DNA of 59,697 nt, taken from the NCBI RefSeq assembly GCF_000173775.1, contig NZ_ACCD01000026.1, forward strand, positions 1 through 59,697. Reading direction: 5' to 3'. Position 1 is the first letter of the stretch; each line of letters opens with the position of its first letter. Below are positions 7,856-15,258 of the stretch, piece after piece. The position numbers and the translations under genes were made by a program. The notes beneath the pieces were generated by a model. That model was not told the origin of the DNA and ran no database searches. It saw only the letters and a program-made list of their open reading frames with translations. Source of the DNA: Yersinia rohdei ATCC 43380 (GTDB lineage Bacteria > Pseudomonadota > Gammaproteobacteria > Enterobacterales > Enterobacteriaceae).

Positions 7856-9775
7856 ATGAACAAGTGGCAATATCTGGCGATTGGCGTGTGTCTGGTGACG
7901 ACTTCAGGAGTGGCATTCGCAGACTCTATTGATGCCCAACGGCAACGCTATCAACAAGTTAAACAAGCTTGGGACAGCAATCAGATGGATACTGTCGCGC
8001 AACTGATGCCTATGTTGCGTGATTATCCTCTGTACCCGTATCTGGAATACCGCCAGTTAACTCAAGATTTAGGCCAAGTGAGTGCGGCCCAAGTGAACGA
8101 TTTTCTGAGTCGTAACCCCACATTGCCGCCCGCACGTTCGCTGTCATCCCGTTTTGTTAATGAACTGGCTCGTCGCGAGGATTGGCGTGGGTTATTGGCT
8201 TTCAGTCCGCAAGCACCAAAACCGGTTGCTGCCCGCTGTAATTATTACTATGCAAAATGGGCAACTGGCGAACAGCAAGTCGCCTGGGACGGGGCCAGTG
8301 AGATCTGGCTCAATGGTCAGTCGCTACCGGGTAGCTGCGATAAATTATTCAGTGTCTGGCAACAAGCCGGGCATCAAACACCACTGGCAACTCTGGCCCG
8401 TATGAAGTTAGCGCTTCAAGAGGGCAATGCCAGCTTGGTGAGTTTCTTACTCAAACAATTGCCAGCCGATTATCAAACCATGGGGACGGCGCTGGCGAAA
8501 TTGCAAAGTGATCCCGCCAGTGTTGAAAGCTTTGCCCGCACGGTGGGGCCAACAGATTTTACCCGCTCAGCGACCATTATTGGCTTTACCCGGCTGGCGC
8601 GTCAGGACGTAGAAAATGCGCGCGCGATGATCCCAAGCTTGGTGCGGCTACAAAAAATGAGTGACAGCGAGAAGCTGGAGCTGGAAGAAGCCGTCGCCTG
8701 GCGCTTAATGGGCACTGATGCCACTTATGACCAAGCTAAATGGCGAGATCAAGTCACCTTACGTAGCCACTCCACGCCATTGCTGGAGCGCCGTATTCGC
8801 ATGTCTCTGGGCAGCGGTGACCGCCAGGGGCTGGCAACCTGGATGGCCCGCCTGCCAGCAGAGGCACAAAACAAAGATGAGTGGCGTTATTGGCGTGCTT
8901 CACTGTTATTAGATCAAGGCAAGAAAGCTGAAGGCGAAGCTATCTTGCGCAGTCTGATGCAGGAGCGCGGCTTTTATCCTATGGTTGCAGCCCAAAAATT
9001 GGGGGTGGCGTACCCCATCAATGTTGAGGTTGCGACTAAACCCGATGCTTCACTGACGCAGCGGCCAGAAATAGCCCGAGTGCGCGAGTTAATGTATTGG
9101 AATATGGATAATCTGGCCCGCAACGAGTGGAGTTATTTGGTTGCCAGCCGCAGTAAACCTGAGCAGGAAGCATTAGCGCGCTATGCCTTTAACCAAAAAT
9201 GGGCGGATTTGAGTGTTCAGGCAACCATCGTGGCCAAATTATGGGACCATCTGGAAGAGCGCTTCCCACTGGCATGGCCGAAAGAATTCCATCAGGCAAC
9301 AGAAGGGAAAGGAATCACCCCAAGTTATGCGATGGCCATTGCTCGTCAGGAAAGTGCCTGGAACCCGAAAGCACAATCTCCGGTAGGTGCGGCAGGTCTG
9401 ATGCAAGTGATGCCCCGGACTGCGGAACATACCGTCAAACTGAATAACATCCCAGGTTATGTCAACAGCAGCCAGCTGCTTGACCCTATCACCAACATCG
9501 AGATAGGCACCAGCTATCTGGAAGAGGTATATCAGCAATTTGGCCGCAACCGTATTTTATCCAGTGCCGCCTATAATGCCGGCCCATCACGGGTCAACAC
9601 CTGGCTAGGAAACAGTGGCGGGCAAGTAGATGCCGTGGCATTCATCGAAAGCATTCCGTTCTCAGAAACCCGAGGCTACGTGAAAAATGTACTGGCCTAC
9701 GATGCTTTCTATCGTCATTTTATGAATCGCCCAGCGAAGGTGCTGAGTGATGCTGAGTGGCAGCGGCGCTACTGA
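7856..9775 (+). CDS. slt: Soluble lytic murein transglycosylase Slt70
   Basis: A 639-residue periplasmic enzyme (E. coli Slt70 is 645) that cleaves peptidoglycan glycan strands with formation of 1,6-anhydromuramic ends. A signal peptide ends at VAFA (about residue 22), a long alpha-helical superhelix follows, and the C-terminal lysozyme-like domain carries the catalytic Glu in ARQESAWNPKA, then GAAGLMQVMP and the SAAYNAGPSRV motif. The ATG at 7856 follows a GAGGAAAAGG site. It is immediately upstream of trpR, as in E. coli. Confidence 0.97.
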   Translation: MNKWQYLAIGVCLVTTSGVAFADSIDAQRQRYQQVKQAWDSNQMDTVAQLMPMLRDYPLYPYLEYRQLTQDLGQVSAAQVNDFLSRNPTLPPARSLSSRFVNELARREDWRGLLAFSPQAPKPVAARCNYYYAKWATGEQQVAWDGASEIWLNGQSLPGSCDKLFSVWQQAGHQTPLATLARMKLALQEGNASLVSFLLKQLPADYQTMGTALAKLQSDPASVESFARTVGPTDFTRSATIIGFTRLARQDVENARAMIPSLVRLQKMSDSEKLELEEAVAWRLMGTDATYDQAKWRDQVTLRSHSTPLLERRIRMSLGSGDRQGLATWMARLPAEAQNKDEWRYWRASLLLDQGKKAEGEAILRSLMQERGFYPMVAAQKLGVAYPINVEVATKPDASLTQRPEIARVRELMYWNMDNLARNEWSYLVASRSKPEQEALARYAFNQKWADLSVQATIVAKLWDHLEERFPLAWPKEFHQATEGKGITPSYAMAIARQESAWNPKAQSPVGAAGLMQVMPRTAEHTVKLNNIPGYVNSSQLLDPITNIEIGTSYLEEVYQQFGRNRILSSAAYNAGPSRVNTWLGNSGGQVDAVAFIESIPFSETRGYVKNVLAYDAFYRHFMNRPAKVLSDAEWQRRY

Positions 9776-9878
9776 TCCCCTGCGTCCTTGGCGCTGCGGC
9801 GGTGTTAGCTGCGCTCGCGCCCCCGGGATTTGCTCGCTGGCTGCCTTTGGTTCTGGGCTCCGCAGAGGATAGCCTTGA

Positions 9879-9913
9879 ACTTGAAGCTGTAGAGAGTTAA
9901 CTGCGGCTTCAAG
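9879..9913. repeat. 9-bp inverted repeat downstream of slt
   Basis: ACTTGAAGC (9879-9887) pairs perfectly with GCTTCAAGT (9905-9913). There is no T-run after it, so it is not a good terminator. The preceding stretch 9820-9850 (CCCGGGATTTGCTCGCTGGC) resembles a worn copy of the GGGATTCGCTCATTTGC core at 1756-1933, so this may be a decayed intergenic repeat. Confidence 0.45.
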
Positions 9914-9943
9914 TGCTTTGGCTATATCTGGCCTTATGTTATC

Positions 9944-9969
9944 CTAAGTACTAGTTAAATAGTACTTAG
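9944..9969 (+). promoter_or_regulatory. TrpR operator upstream of trpR
   Basis: CTAAGTACTA (9944-9953) and TAGTACTTAG (9960-9969) form a perfect 10-bp inverted repeat around GTTAAA. The centre GTACTAGTTAA.TAGTAC matches the trp operator consensus. It lies 10 bases before the trpR start and overlaps the ribosome-binding site, which fits autorepression by TrpR with tryptophan. Confidence 0.88.
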
Positions 9970-9979
9970 GGTCTATATC

Positions 9980-10381
9980 ATGACAACACCGCGATTCACC
10001 GAATCTAATCTGTCGGCTGATGAAGAAAACCTGCCTGATATCCACCATCCAATTAACAGCGCACAAGCTCCTGACCCAGCGTTATCCCCTGAAGATAACC
10101 AACATTGGTTGAGTTTTGTTGCGCTGTTACAAAATGCGATTGCGCAAGATCTGCATTTGCCACTCTTGCAATTGATGCTGACACCGGATGAACGCACGGC
10201 TCTTGGTACTCGTGTGCGTATCATTGAGGAGTTAATGCGCGGGGAATTAAGTCAGAGGGAACTGAAAAACCAATTGGGTGCCGGTATCGCCACTATCACT
10301 CGTGGTTCGAATAGCTTGAAAACCGCCCCACCAGAGCTGAAAAACTGGCTTGAAGAACAGTTGCTTTCAAACCAGCCGTAA
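9980..10381 (+). CDS. trpR: Trp operon repressor TrpR
   Basis: A 133-residue DNA-binding repressor that uses tryptophan as co-repressor to shut off trp biosynthesis genes and its own gene. The core from about residue 40 to the end closely matches E. coli TrpR: the [17 protein letters not shown] region is followed by the helix-turn-helix [20 protein letters not shown]. Relative to E. coli (108 residues) it has about 25 extra, acidic and Pro-rich residues at the N-terminus. No internal ATG exists, and the ATG at 9980 follows AGGG, so the extension appears genuine. It sits directly behind its own operator. Confidence 0.96.
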   Translation: MTTPRFTESNLSADEENLPDIHHPINSAQAPDPALSPEDNQHWLSFVALLQNAIAQDLHLPLLQLMLTPDERTALGTRVRIIEELMRGELSQRELKNQLGAGIATITRGSNSLKTAPPELKNWLEEQLLSNQP

Positions 10382-10403
10382 TCGCCCCTCCGTTGGGCAA
10401 ACT

Positions 10404-10937
10404 TTAATCTTGCTGCACTGGGCGCTGGTAAATTTCATTATGAAAAGGAACCAGTGCCAGCAGCAGTGCCTGGTGGTAAACACCGGTTCGGGTCAATTTC
10501 CCATCGGTAAAAATCCCAATAGCACCGCCCTGATGCTTTACATTCGAAATTCCGGTTAAATCTGCCATTTCGTCGCCCAGCTCACGGCCTTGGCGAATCC
10601 CTTGCAATATAATCTCGGGCAGCATCAAACTGGCAGAACGGGATTCTCCCCGCAACTGTAAGTGTTCAATTACCATCCATGCAAAGGTCATATTATCTTC
10701 AATACCGGCTTCTACCCCGACCCAAAAATCAGCCTCAGGGCGCATCTGACGTGCATTACTCACTCGTTGTCTGGCACCAGTGCGTGTCTCAACGCTGCCT
10801 ATCGGTTGCGGAGAGACGCCACTTTCGACATTAACACCTTCGATGCGATATTGGCTGGGGCCATAAACGTCGTCAAATGCGAGGCTGATAGCCTTAATCT
10901 TTGCAGGGTTGGTAGTTGCAGCAACAACATGGTACAT
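10404..10937 (-). CDS. yjjX: Inosine/xanthosine triphosphatase YjjX
   Basis: A 177-residue house-cleaning nucleotidase (E. coli protein about 170) that hydrolyses non-canonical ITP and XTP to the diphosphates. The N-terminus [14 protein letters not shown] is the substrate-binding loop of the family, and [10 protein letters not shown] and the [11 protein letters not shown] segment follow. It is convergent with trpR, with only 22 bases between stop codons and no clear hairpin there. The start is the ATG at 10937, which gives the family's usual N-terminus. Confidence 0.95.
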   Translation of the reverse strand: MYHVVAATTNPAKIKAISLAFDDVYGPSQYRIEGVNVESGVSPQPIGSVETRTGARQRVSNARQMRPEADFWVGVEAGIEDNMTFAWMVIEHLQLRGESRSASLMLPEIILQGIRQGRELGDEMADLTGISNVKHQGGAIGIFTDGKLTRTGVYHQALLLALVPFHNEIYQRPVQQD

Positions 10938-10965
10938 AGTAAGTCTCAGTATTTTTAAGAATCTA

Positions 10966-11085
10966 TATCCGTCATCTTCAAGGTGTAGGGTTGCTAGCCA
11001 AATAAAACAACTAAATAAGTGATATTGATTGTTTTTATAGGCGGCTTCAGTTGTTGACCCAACTCTGAATCTACTGGGTATAGTG
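10966..11085. repeat. Intergenic imperfect inverted repeat between yjjX and gpmB
   Basis: TATATCCGTCATCTTCAAGG near 10968 and its imperfect inverse CTGAATCTACTGGGTATA near 11067-11084 flank a short AT-rich centre. The outer motif (CTACTGGGTATA) is shared with the repeats at 1813-1840 and 28091-28120. It appears to be a diverged member of the same dispersed intergenic family, and it lies within the gpmB promoter region. Confidence 0.5.
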
Positions 11086-11130
11086 AAGTGGATTGAGTTT
11101 TTATTTCACGCAGTATAACGGAAAAATGAC

Positions 11131-11778
11131 ATGTTACAGGTATATCTCGTGCGCCACGGCGAAACCGTATGGAACGCCTCGCGCCAGATCCAGGGCCAAT
11201 CAGACAGCCCTCTGACCGAGGTCGGTCAACGTCAGGCACATTTGGTTGCGCAACGCGTTCGTAACCAAGGTATCACGCATATTATCACCAGCGACCTTGG
11301 GCGCACGCAACAAACAGCACAAATCATCGCCGATGCTTGTGGGCTAAACATAGTAACAGACCCACGGCTGCGCGAGCTGGATATGGGGGTGCTGGAAACA
11401 CGTCCGATTGAAAGCTTAACGCCAGAAGAAGAGCAATGGCGCAAACAGATGGTCAACGGGACTGAAGGCGGCCGAATTCCTCAAGGGGAGTCGATGGCAG
11501 AGCTGGCGTGGCGGATGCGTGCAGCACTGGATAGCTGTTTAGAGCTTCCTGCGGGCAGTAAGCCGCTATTAGTCAGTCATGGTATGGCGCTGGGATGTTT
11601 ATTAAGTACATTACTGGGTTTGCCCGCTCATGCCGAGCGGCGGTTGCGGTTGCGTAACTGTTCACTATCCCGTGTTGATTATCAGGAAAGCCCGTGGTTG
11701 GCTTCTGGCTGGGTGATTGAAAGTGCTGGCGATACCGCGCACTTGGATATGCCAGCACTTGATGAGCTACAGCGCTAG
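11131..11778 (+). CDS. gpmB: Probable phosphoglycerate mutase GpmB
   Basis: A 215-residue member of the histidine phosphatase (cofactor-dependent phosphoglycerate mutase-like) family. The phospho-acceptor His is in LVRHGETVWN at residues 6-15, the RELDMGVLE segment carries the acid residue, and LLVSHGMALG holds the second catalytic His. The length equals E. coli GpmB (YtjC). Whether the physiological role is glycolytic mutase or a general phosphatase is not settled for this subgroup. Its stop overlaps that of convergent rob by 4 bases. Confidence 0.95.
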   Translation: MLQVYLVRHGETVWNASRQIQGQSDSPLTEVGQRQAHLVAQRVRNQGITHIITSDLGRTQQTAQIIADACGLNIVTDPRLRELDMGVLETRPIESLTPEEEQWRKQMVNGTEGGRIPQGESMAELAWRMRAALDSCLELPAGSKPLLVSHGMALGCLLSTLLGLPAHAERRLRLRNCSLSRVDYQESPWLASGWVIESAGDTAHLDMPALDELQR

Positions 11779-12641
11779 CGCCTGATCGGAATCAGATATT
11801 CACACTTCAATAGAGTCGGAGGCCCTTCTTTTGGCCTCCCCTGTGGAAAGAATCGCTCAATATCGTATCCACATCTGCGGGTCAATTCTAACTGTGGTAA
11901 GCAGGTGCCATACAGTGTCAGGATAAAGTTCTGCAATCCATCCAGTGGCCCTTCATAGCAAAACTGTGCGTATTCGCCACCTTGTAAAATAACCGGCTGC
12001 CCTTCCTGCACATTGCTCGGCACATGTTGTGGCTCAATTGCCGTGGTGTAAAAAATCTCTTGCTCATCATCTTTCTCCTGATTAGGGCGGGAGTGATGTA
12101 AGCCATAGAGCACGGGTGGCAATTGATCGGCATTACCAAGATACTGTTGCCAGAAATTAGTCCGAAATTCAGCACGGTAGGTTGAAATTTGCTCAAGTGT
12201 ACAAGAGTAACTTTGCGTCAGGCCCACCAGGTGCTGTTCTGGTAAAGTAACAAATTCAGGCTGCGGTAAAGTATATTCCCCCAACCGAATAGGCGGACAG
12301 ATCCCCGCTGAATGCCAATCTTCAGACCGGCGGTACAACGCAGGTGTTTGCGCAAACTGTTTCTTAAAGGCGCGGGTAAAGGTTTGCTGCGAATCAAAGC
12401 GATATTGCAGGGCAATATCCAGAATAGGTCGACTGGTTAATCGTAATGCGACAGCAGCTTTAGATAGCCTTCTGGCACGGATATAAGCACCGATAGCATT
12501 CCCGGTGACATCCTTGAACATTCGCTGTAAGTGCCATTTCGAATAACCTGCTTTGGCAGCGACATTGTCCAATGCTAAAGGCTGGTCTAAATGGCTTTCT
12601 AGCCAGCTAAGCAAATCACGAATGATACTGGCTTGATCCAT
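11775..12641 (-). CDS. rob: Right-origin-binding transcription factor Rob
   Basis: A 288-residue AraC/XylS-family activator of the MarA/SoxS/Rob regulon (efflux, stress and solvent tolerance). Two helix-turn-helix units fill residues 1-110, with the highly conserved segments VAAKAGYSKWHLQRMFK and RFDSQQTFTRAFKKQF. A GyrI-like effector-binding domain occupies the C-terminal half. Length and sequence match E. coli Rob (289). It is convergent with gpmB with a 4-base overlap and has no terminator of its own between them. The start at 12641 follows a GAGGAAGATCT site. Confidence 0.97.
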   Translation of the reverse strand: MDQASIIRDLLSWLESHLDQPLALDNVAAKAGYSKWHLQRMFKDVTGNAIGAYIRARRLSKAAVALRLTSRPILDIALQYRFDSQQTFTRAFKKQFAQTPALYRRSEDWHSAGICPPIRLGEYTLPQPEFVTLPEQHLVGLTQSYSCTLEQISTYRAEFRTNFWQQYLGNADQLPPVLYGLHHSRPNQEKDDEQEIFYTTAIEPQHVPSNVQEGQPVILQGGEYAQFCYEGPLDGLQNFILTLYGTCLPQLELTRRCGYDIERFFPQGRPKEGPPTLLKCEYLIPIRR

Positions 12642-12867
12642 AGATCTTCCTCGTAAAGCGGCCTAAATTTAGGGTGTTAGTCATATCAAAAGAATAGCTC
12701 TGGCGCATAGTAACAACTTTTTATGTTTCCGACTGCTTAAGAATTTAGGGGTGTTCTGTGCTAAAAAGGTTTCTAAGATTTATAAAGTAGCTTTTTAACC
12801 ACTGTTTTATTTCAAATAAAAATATTTAATGTTGAATACTATTATTCAGCGACATAGGAGTAAGTGT

Positions 12868-13344
12868 ATGAAAAAAAGCTGGATATTCCTTGGTTGTCTA
12901 CTTTCTTTAGGGTCAATAGGCGTCCATGCAGAGGAAATTGGCTCAGTCGATACAGTATTTAAATTGCTTGGGCCAGACCATAAAATCGTGGTTGAAGCTT
13001 TCGATGACCCTGACGTTAAAAATGTAACTTGTTATATCAGCCGGGCAAAAACCGGTGGTATCAAAGGTGGGTTAGGGTTGGCGGAGGATACGTCTGATGC
13101 GGCTATTTCTTGCCAGCAAGTAGGGCCAATTGAGTTAAGCGAGAAGATTAAGAATAGAAAATCTGAAGGCTCTGTTGTGTTCCAGAAGCGGACATCACTG
13201 GTGTTTAAAAAGCTTCAAGTGGTTCGTTTTTACGACCCGAAACGTAATGCTTTAATCTACCTGACTTATTCCGATAGGATTGTTGATGGTTCGCCGAAAA
13301 ATGCGATAAGCGCGGTGCCAATAATGCCGTGGCGTGAGCAGTAA
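12868..13344 (+). CDS. creA: CreA family protein
   Basis: A 158-residue exported protein with a signal peptide ([21 protein letters not shown]). It matches E. coli CreA (157) in length and in segments such as [16 protein letters not shown] and [12 protein letters not shown]. The biochemical role is unknown; in E. coli it is the first gene of creABCD. The start is set at 12868, after a TAGGAGT site, rather than at the earlier in-frame ATG at 12829. No creB, creC or creD follows here: the next gene is arcA on the other strand. Confidence 0.94.
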   Translation: MKKSWIFLGCLLSLGSIGVHAEEIGSVDTVFKLLGPDHKIVVEAFDDPDVKNVTCYISRAKTGGIKGGLGLAEDTSDAAISCQQVGPIELSEKIKNRKSEGSVVFQKRTSLVFKKLQVVRFYDPKRNALIYLTYSDRIVDGSPKNAISAVPIMPWREQ

Positions 13345-13353
13345 TAGAAAGAT

Positions 13354-13382
13354 AAAAGCCAGCATATAAATGCTGGCTTTTT
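13354..13382. terminator. Bidirectional terminator between creA and arcA
   Basis: AAAGCCAGCAT-ATAA-ATGCTGGCTTT forms a perfect 11-bp stem with T-rich tails on both strands. It sits between the converging ends of creA and arcA. Confidence 0.92.
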
Positions 13383-13404
13383 AGGGCAAATAGCTGGCCG
13401 AGGT

Positions 13405-14121
13405 TTACTCTTCCAGGTCACCACAGAAACGATAACCTTCACCGTGGATAGTGGCGATGATTTCAGGGGTGTCTGGCGTAGACTCGAAATGCTTACGAAT
13501 ACGACGGATAGTCACGTCAACAGTACGGTCATGTGGCTTCAGCTCACGACCGGTCATTTTCTTCAGCAATTCGCCACGGGATTGGATCTTGCCCGGATTC
13601 TCACAGAAGTGCAGCATGGCACGGAATTCGCTGCGTGGTAGCTTATAATGCTCACCAGCAGGGCTTATTAGTGAGCGGCTATTGATATCCAGCTCCCAGC
13701 CATTGAATTTATAGCTCTCAACCAAGCGGCGTTCTTCGCCGACGCTACCCAGATTCATTGTGCGTGATAGCAGGTTACGCGCCCTAATGGTTAATTCGCG
13801 CGGATTGAAAGGTTTGGTGATGTAATCATCAGCGCCAATTTCCAAGCCAAGGATCTTATCTACTTCGTTATCACGACCTGTCAGGAACATAAGGGCAACA
13901 CTTGCTTGTTCACGAAGTTCTCGTGCTAGCAACAGGCCATTTTTGCCCGGCAGATTAATGTCCATGATAACTAAGTTGATATCATTCTCAGACAAGATGT
14001 GGTGCATTTCTGCGCCATCATTGGCCTCATGAACAACATAGCCTTCCGCTTCGAAAATGCTCTTCAGGGTGTTACGAGTAACTATCTCGTCTTCTACTAT
14101 CAGAATGTGCGGGGTCTGCAT
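13405..14121 (-). CDS. arcA: Aerobic respiration response regulator ArcA
   Basis: A 238-residue OmpR-family response regulator, partner of the quinone-sensing kinase ArcB, that represses aerobic respiratory genes when oxygen is low. The receiver domain carries the phosphorylated Asp54 in VIMDINLPG, acidic residues near 10-11 and the Lys in DDYITKPF. A winged-helix DNA-binding domain follows (about 135-235). Length and sequence are nearly those of E. coli ArcA. An FNR-like site lies upstream at 14406-14419. Confidence 0.98.
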   Translation of the reverse strand: MQTPHILIVEDEIVTRNTLKSIFEAEGYVVHEANDGAEMHHILSENDINLVIMDINLPGKNGLLLARELREQASVALMFLTGRDNEVDKILGLEIGADDYITKPFNPRELTIRARNLLSRTMNLGSVGEERRLVESYKFNGWELDINSRSLISPAGEHYKLPRSEFRAMLHFCENPGKIQSRGELLKKMTGRELKPHDRTVDVTIRRIRKHFESTPDTPEIIATIHGEGYRFCGDLEE

Positions 14122-14223
14122 GTTTGCTACCTAAAATTGCCAACAAAATAGAAATAGGAAGTACAGAAGTCTTTGTTATATTAGGATTTTTATTGACTTG
14201 TTGCTTGTCATCCTGCTCATCAC

Positions 14224-14364
14224 ATGACTAAAGTACGTAAACGCGTTCTTGATGCACTTTCCATCAACGTCAACAACATCACTAGCTCGGTCGGGGTGTT
14301 ACTCCCTACAGCCCCAAAGGCGACAAAAGCGGCGCATATCCTAACCCTATTAACAGCAATATAA
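14224..14364 (+). CDS. yjjY: Small conserved protein YjjY
   Basis: A 46-codon ORF starting MTKVRKRVLDALSINVNN and ending HILTLLTAI. It aligns end to end with what I recall of E. coli YjjY, which is also 46 residues and sits divergently upstream of arcA. Conservation across genera supports a real gene or a constrained leader. There is no clear Shine-Dalgarno and its function is unknown. It lies inside the region that should be the 5' leader of arcA on the opposite strand, so the conservation might instead reflect arcA regulation. Confidence 0.6.
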   Translation: MTKVRKRVLDALSINVNNITSSVGVLLPTAPKATKAAHILTLLTAI

Positions 14365-15005
14365 CAGTGTGAGCCGAATCTACCACCCAACAAAACTACG
14401 CTTTGTTGACATATATCAAATTCAATTGTAGCACGTTAACACTTTTGTGAAAAAGACTTACAAGAATACCAGCTTAAGCGACAGTGGGTTAAATTAAGTG
14501 ATCGATTCAGTGTTATTAATATTAAAAATTGAGTGTCAGACGTAACAAAAATATCACTTTCCTAATCTATTGATTTTTATTGTTTAAAATCAATATTCTT
14601 TCGACATAAAGCCCGTGGCACTATTTTTGTTGTCAGCGGCCTATTTCGGCCAAAAGCATAAGAATAATTATCATCAATGTTGGTTAAATGTAAAGCAAGG
14701 TGAGAAAGATTTCATTTTTGTTGCGTTTAAAATCATTTGAACAAATAACTAGCGGGAGTATGACTATTTTGCCCTTTATTTGAATTTCATCTTGCAGATT
14801 GAATCAATATGTCTGGCTGCGTATTTTTGTCATTAAGTTAAAAAAAATTCGTGCAGCGTATTATAGCGATTAACGATTATTTTGTGGTTTTATTCTCTAA
14901 TGTTTTGGCGGGATTTTGATTCTCACTCTCTGGGAACCCTTGCTTAATTAGCATATTACCCATTATCAGTTAGTTGGTTTTTTTTGCTGTTTCGGATGAA
15001 AAAGT
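14365..15005. other. Gene-free arcA-thr intergenic region
   Basis: About 640 AT-rich bases. It contains the FNR-like site at 14406-14419 and presumably several arcA promoters on the minus strand. I see no further ORF of quality and no strong terminator. E. coli has yjtD (lasT) at this place; here it is absent. Confidence 0.6.
14406..14419 (-). promoter_or_regulatory. FNR-type binding site upstream of arcA
   Basis: TTGACATATATCAA matches the FNR palindrome TTGATNNNNATCAA at 9 of 10 defined positions. It lies about 290 bases upstream of the arcA start. FNR activation of arcA is known in E. coli, so this site probably drives an anaerobic arcA promoter. Confidence 0.65.
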
Positions 15006-15040
15006 TTGACTTGAGGGGACGATTGCTTTAACCAATAGAG
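15006..15040 (+). promoter_or_regulatory. thr operon promoter
   Basis: TTGACT at 15006-15011 is followed 17 bases later by TAACCA within CTTTAACCAATA. This is the same arrangement as the E. coli thrLABC promoter, and it lies just upstream of the leader peptide. Confidence 0.7.
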
Positions 15041-15072
15041 GGAGAGCTTAATTTATGAGACAGACAGACGAA

Positions 15073-15141
15073 ATGCGATACATCAGCCTGAATACAACAA
15101 TTATTACCACCACCGAAACCACAGGTTACGGGGCGGGCTGA
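15073..15141 (+). CDS. thrL: thr operon leader peptide ThrL
   Basis: A 22-residue leader (MRYISLNTTIITTTETTGYGAG). Seven Thr and three Ile codons make ribosome progress depend on charged tRNA-Thr and tRNA-Ile. Stalling lets an antiterminator form and thrABC be transcribed. It aligns with the 21-residue E. coli ThrL and ends in the same GAG-stop just before the attenuator. An in-frame ATG at 15055, with GGGAG 11 bases upstream, would add six residues and may be the actual initiator, because the ATG at 15073 lacks a ribosome-binding site. Confidence 0.85.
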   Translation: MRYISLNTTIITTTETTGYGAG

Positions 15142-15159
15142 CGCGTACAGGAACAACAG

Positions 15160-15197
15160 AAAAAAGCCCGCACCTAGACAGTGCGGGCTTTTTTTTT
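15160..15197 (+). terminator. thr attenuator terminator
   Basis: AAAGCCCGCAC-CTAGACA-GTGCGGGCTTT followed by a run of T, 19 bases after the thrL stop. The position and sequence are nearly those of the E. coli thr attenuator. Confidence 0.95.
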
Positions 15198-15258
15198 CAA
15201 TCAAATCTTTGCAAAAAAAGTTTGCGATAAAAAACGCGAAAGCGGGAGAGAACCAGAA

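Noticed and set aside
15181-15258. Longer reading frame for thrA starting at 15181
   Set aside because: It would begin inside the attenuator stem and T-run. The family N-terminus and ribosome-binding site are at 15259.
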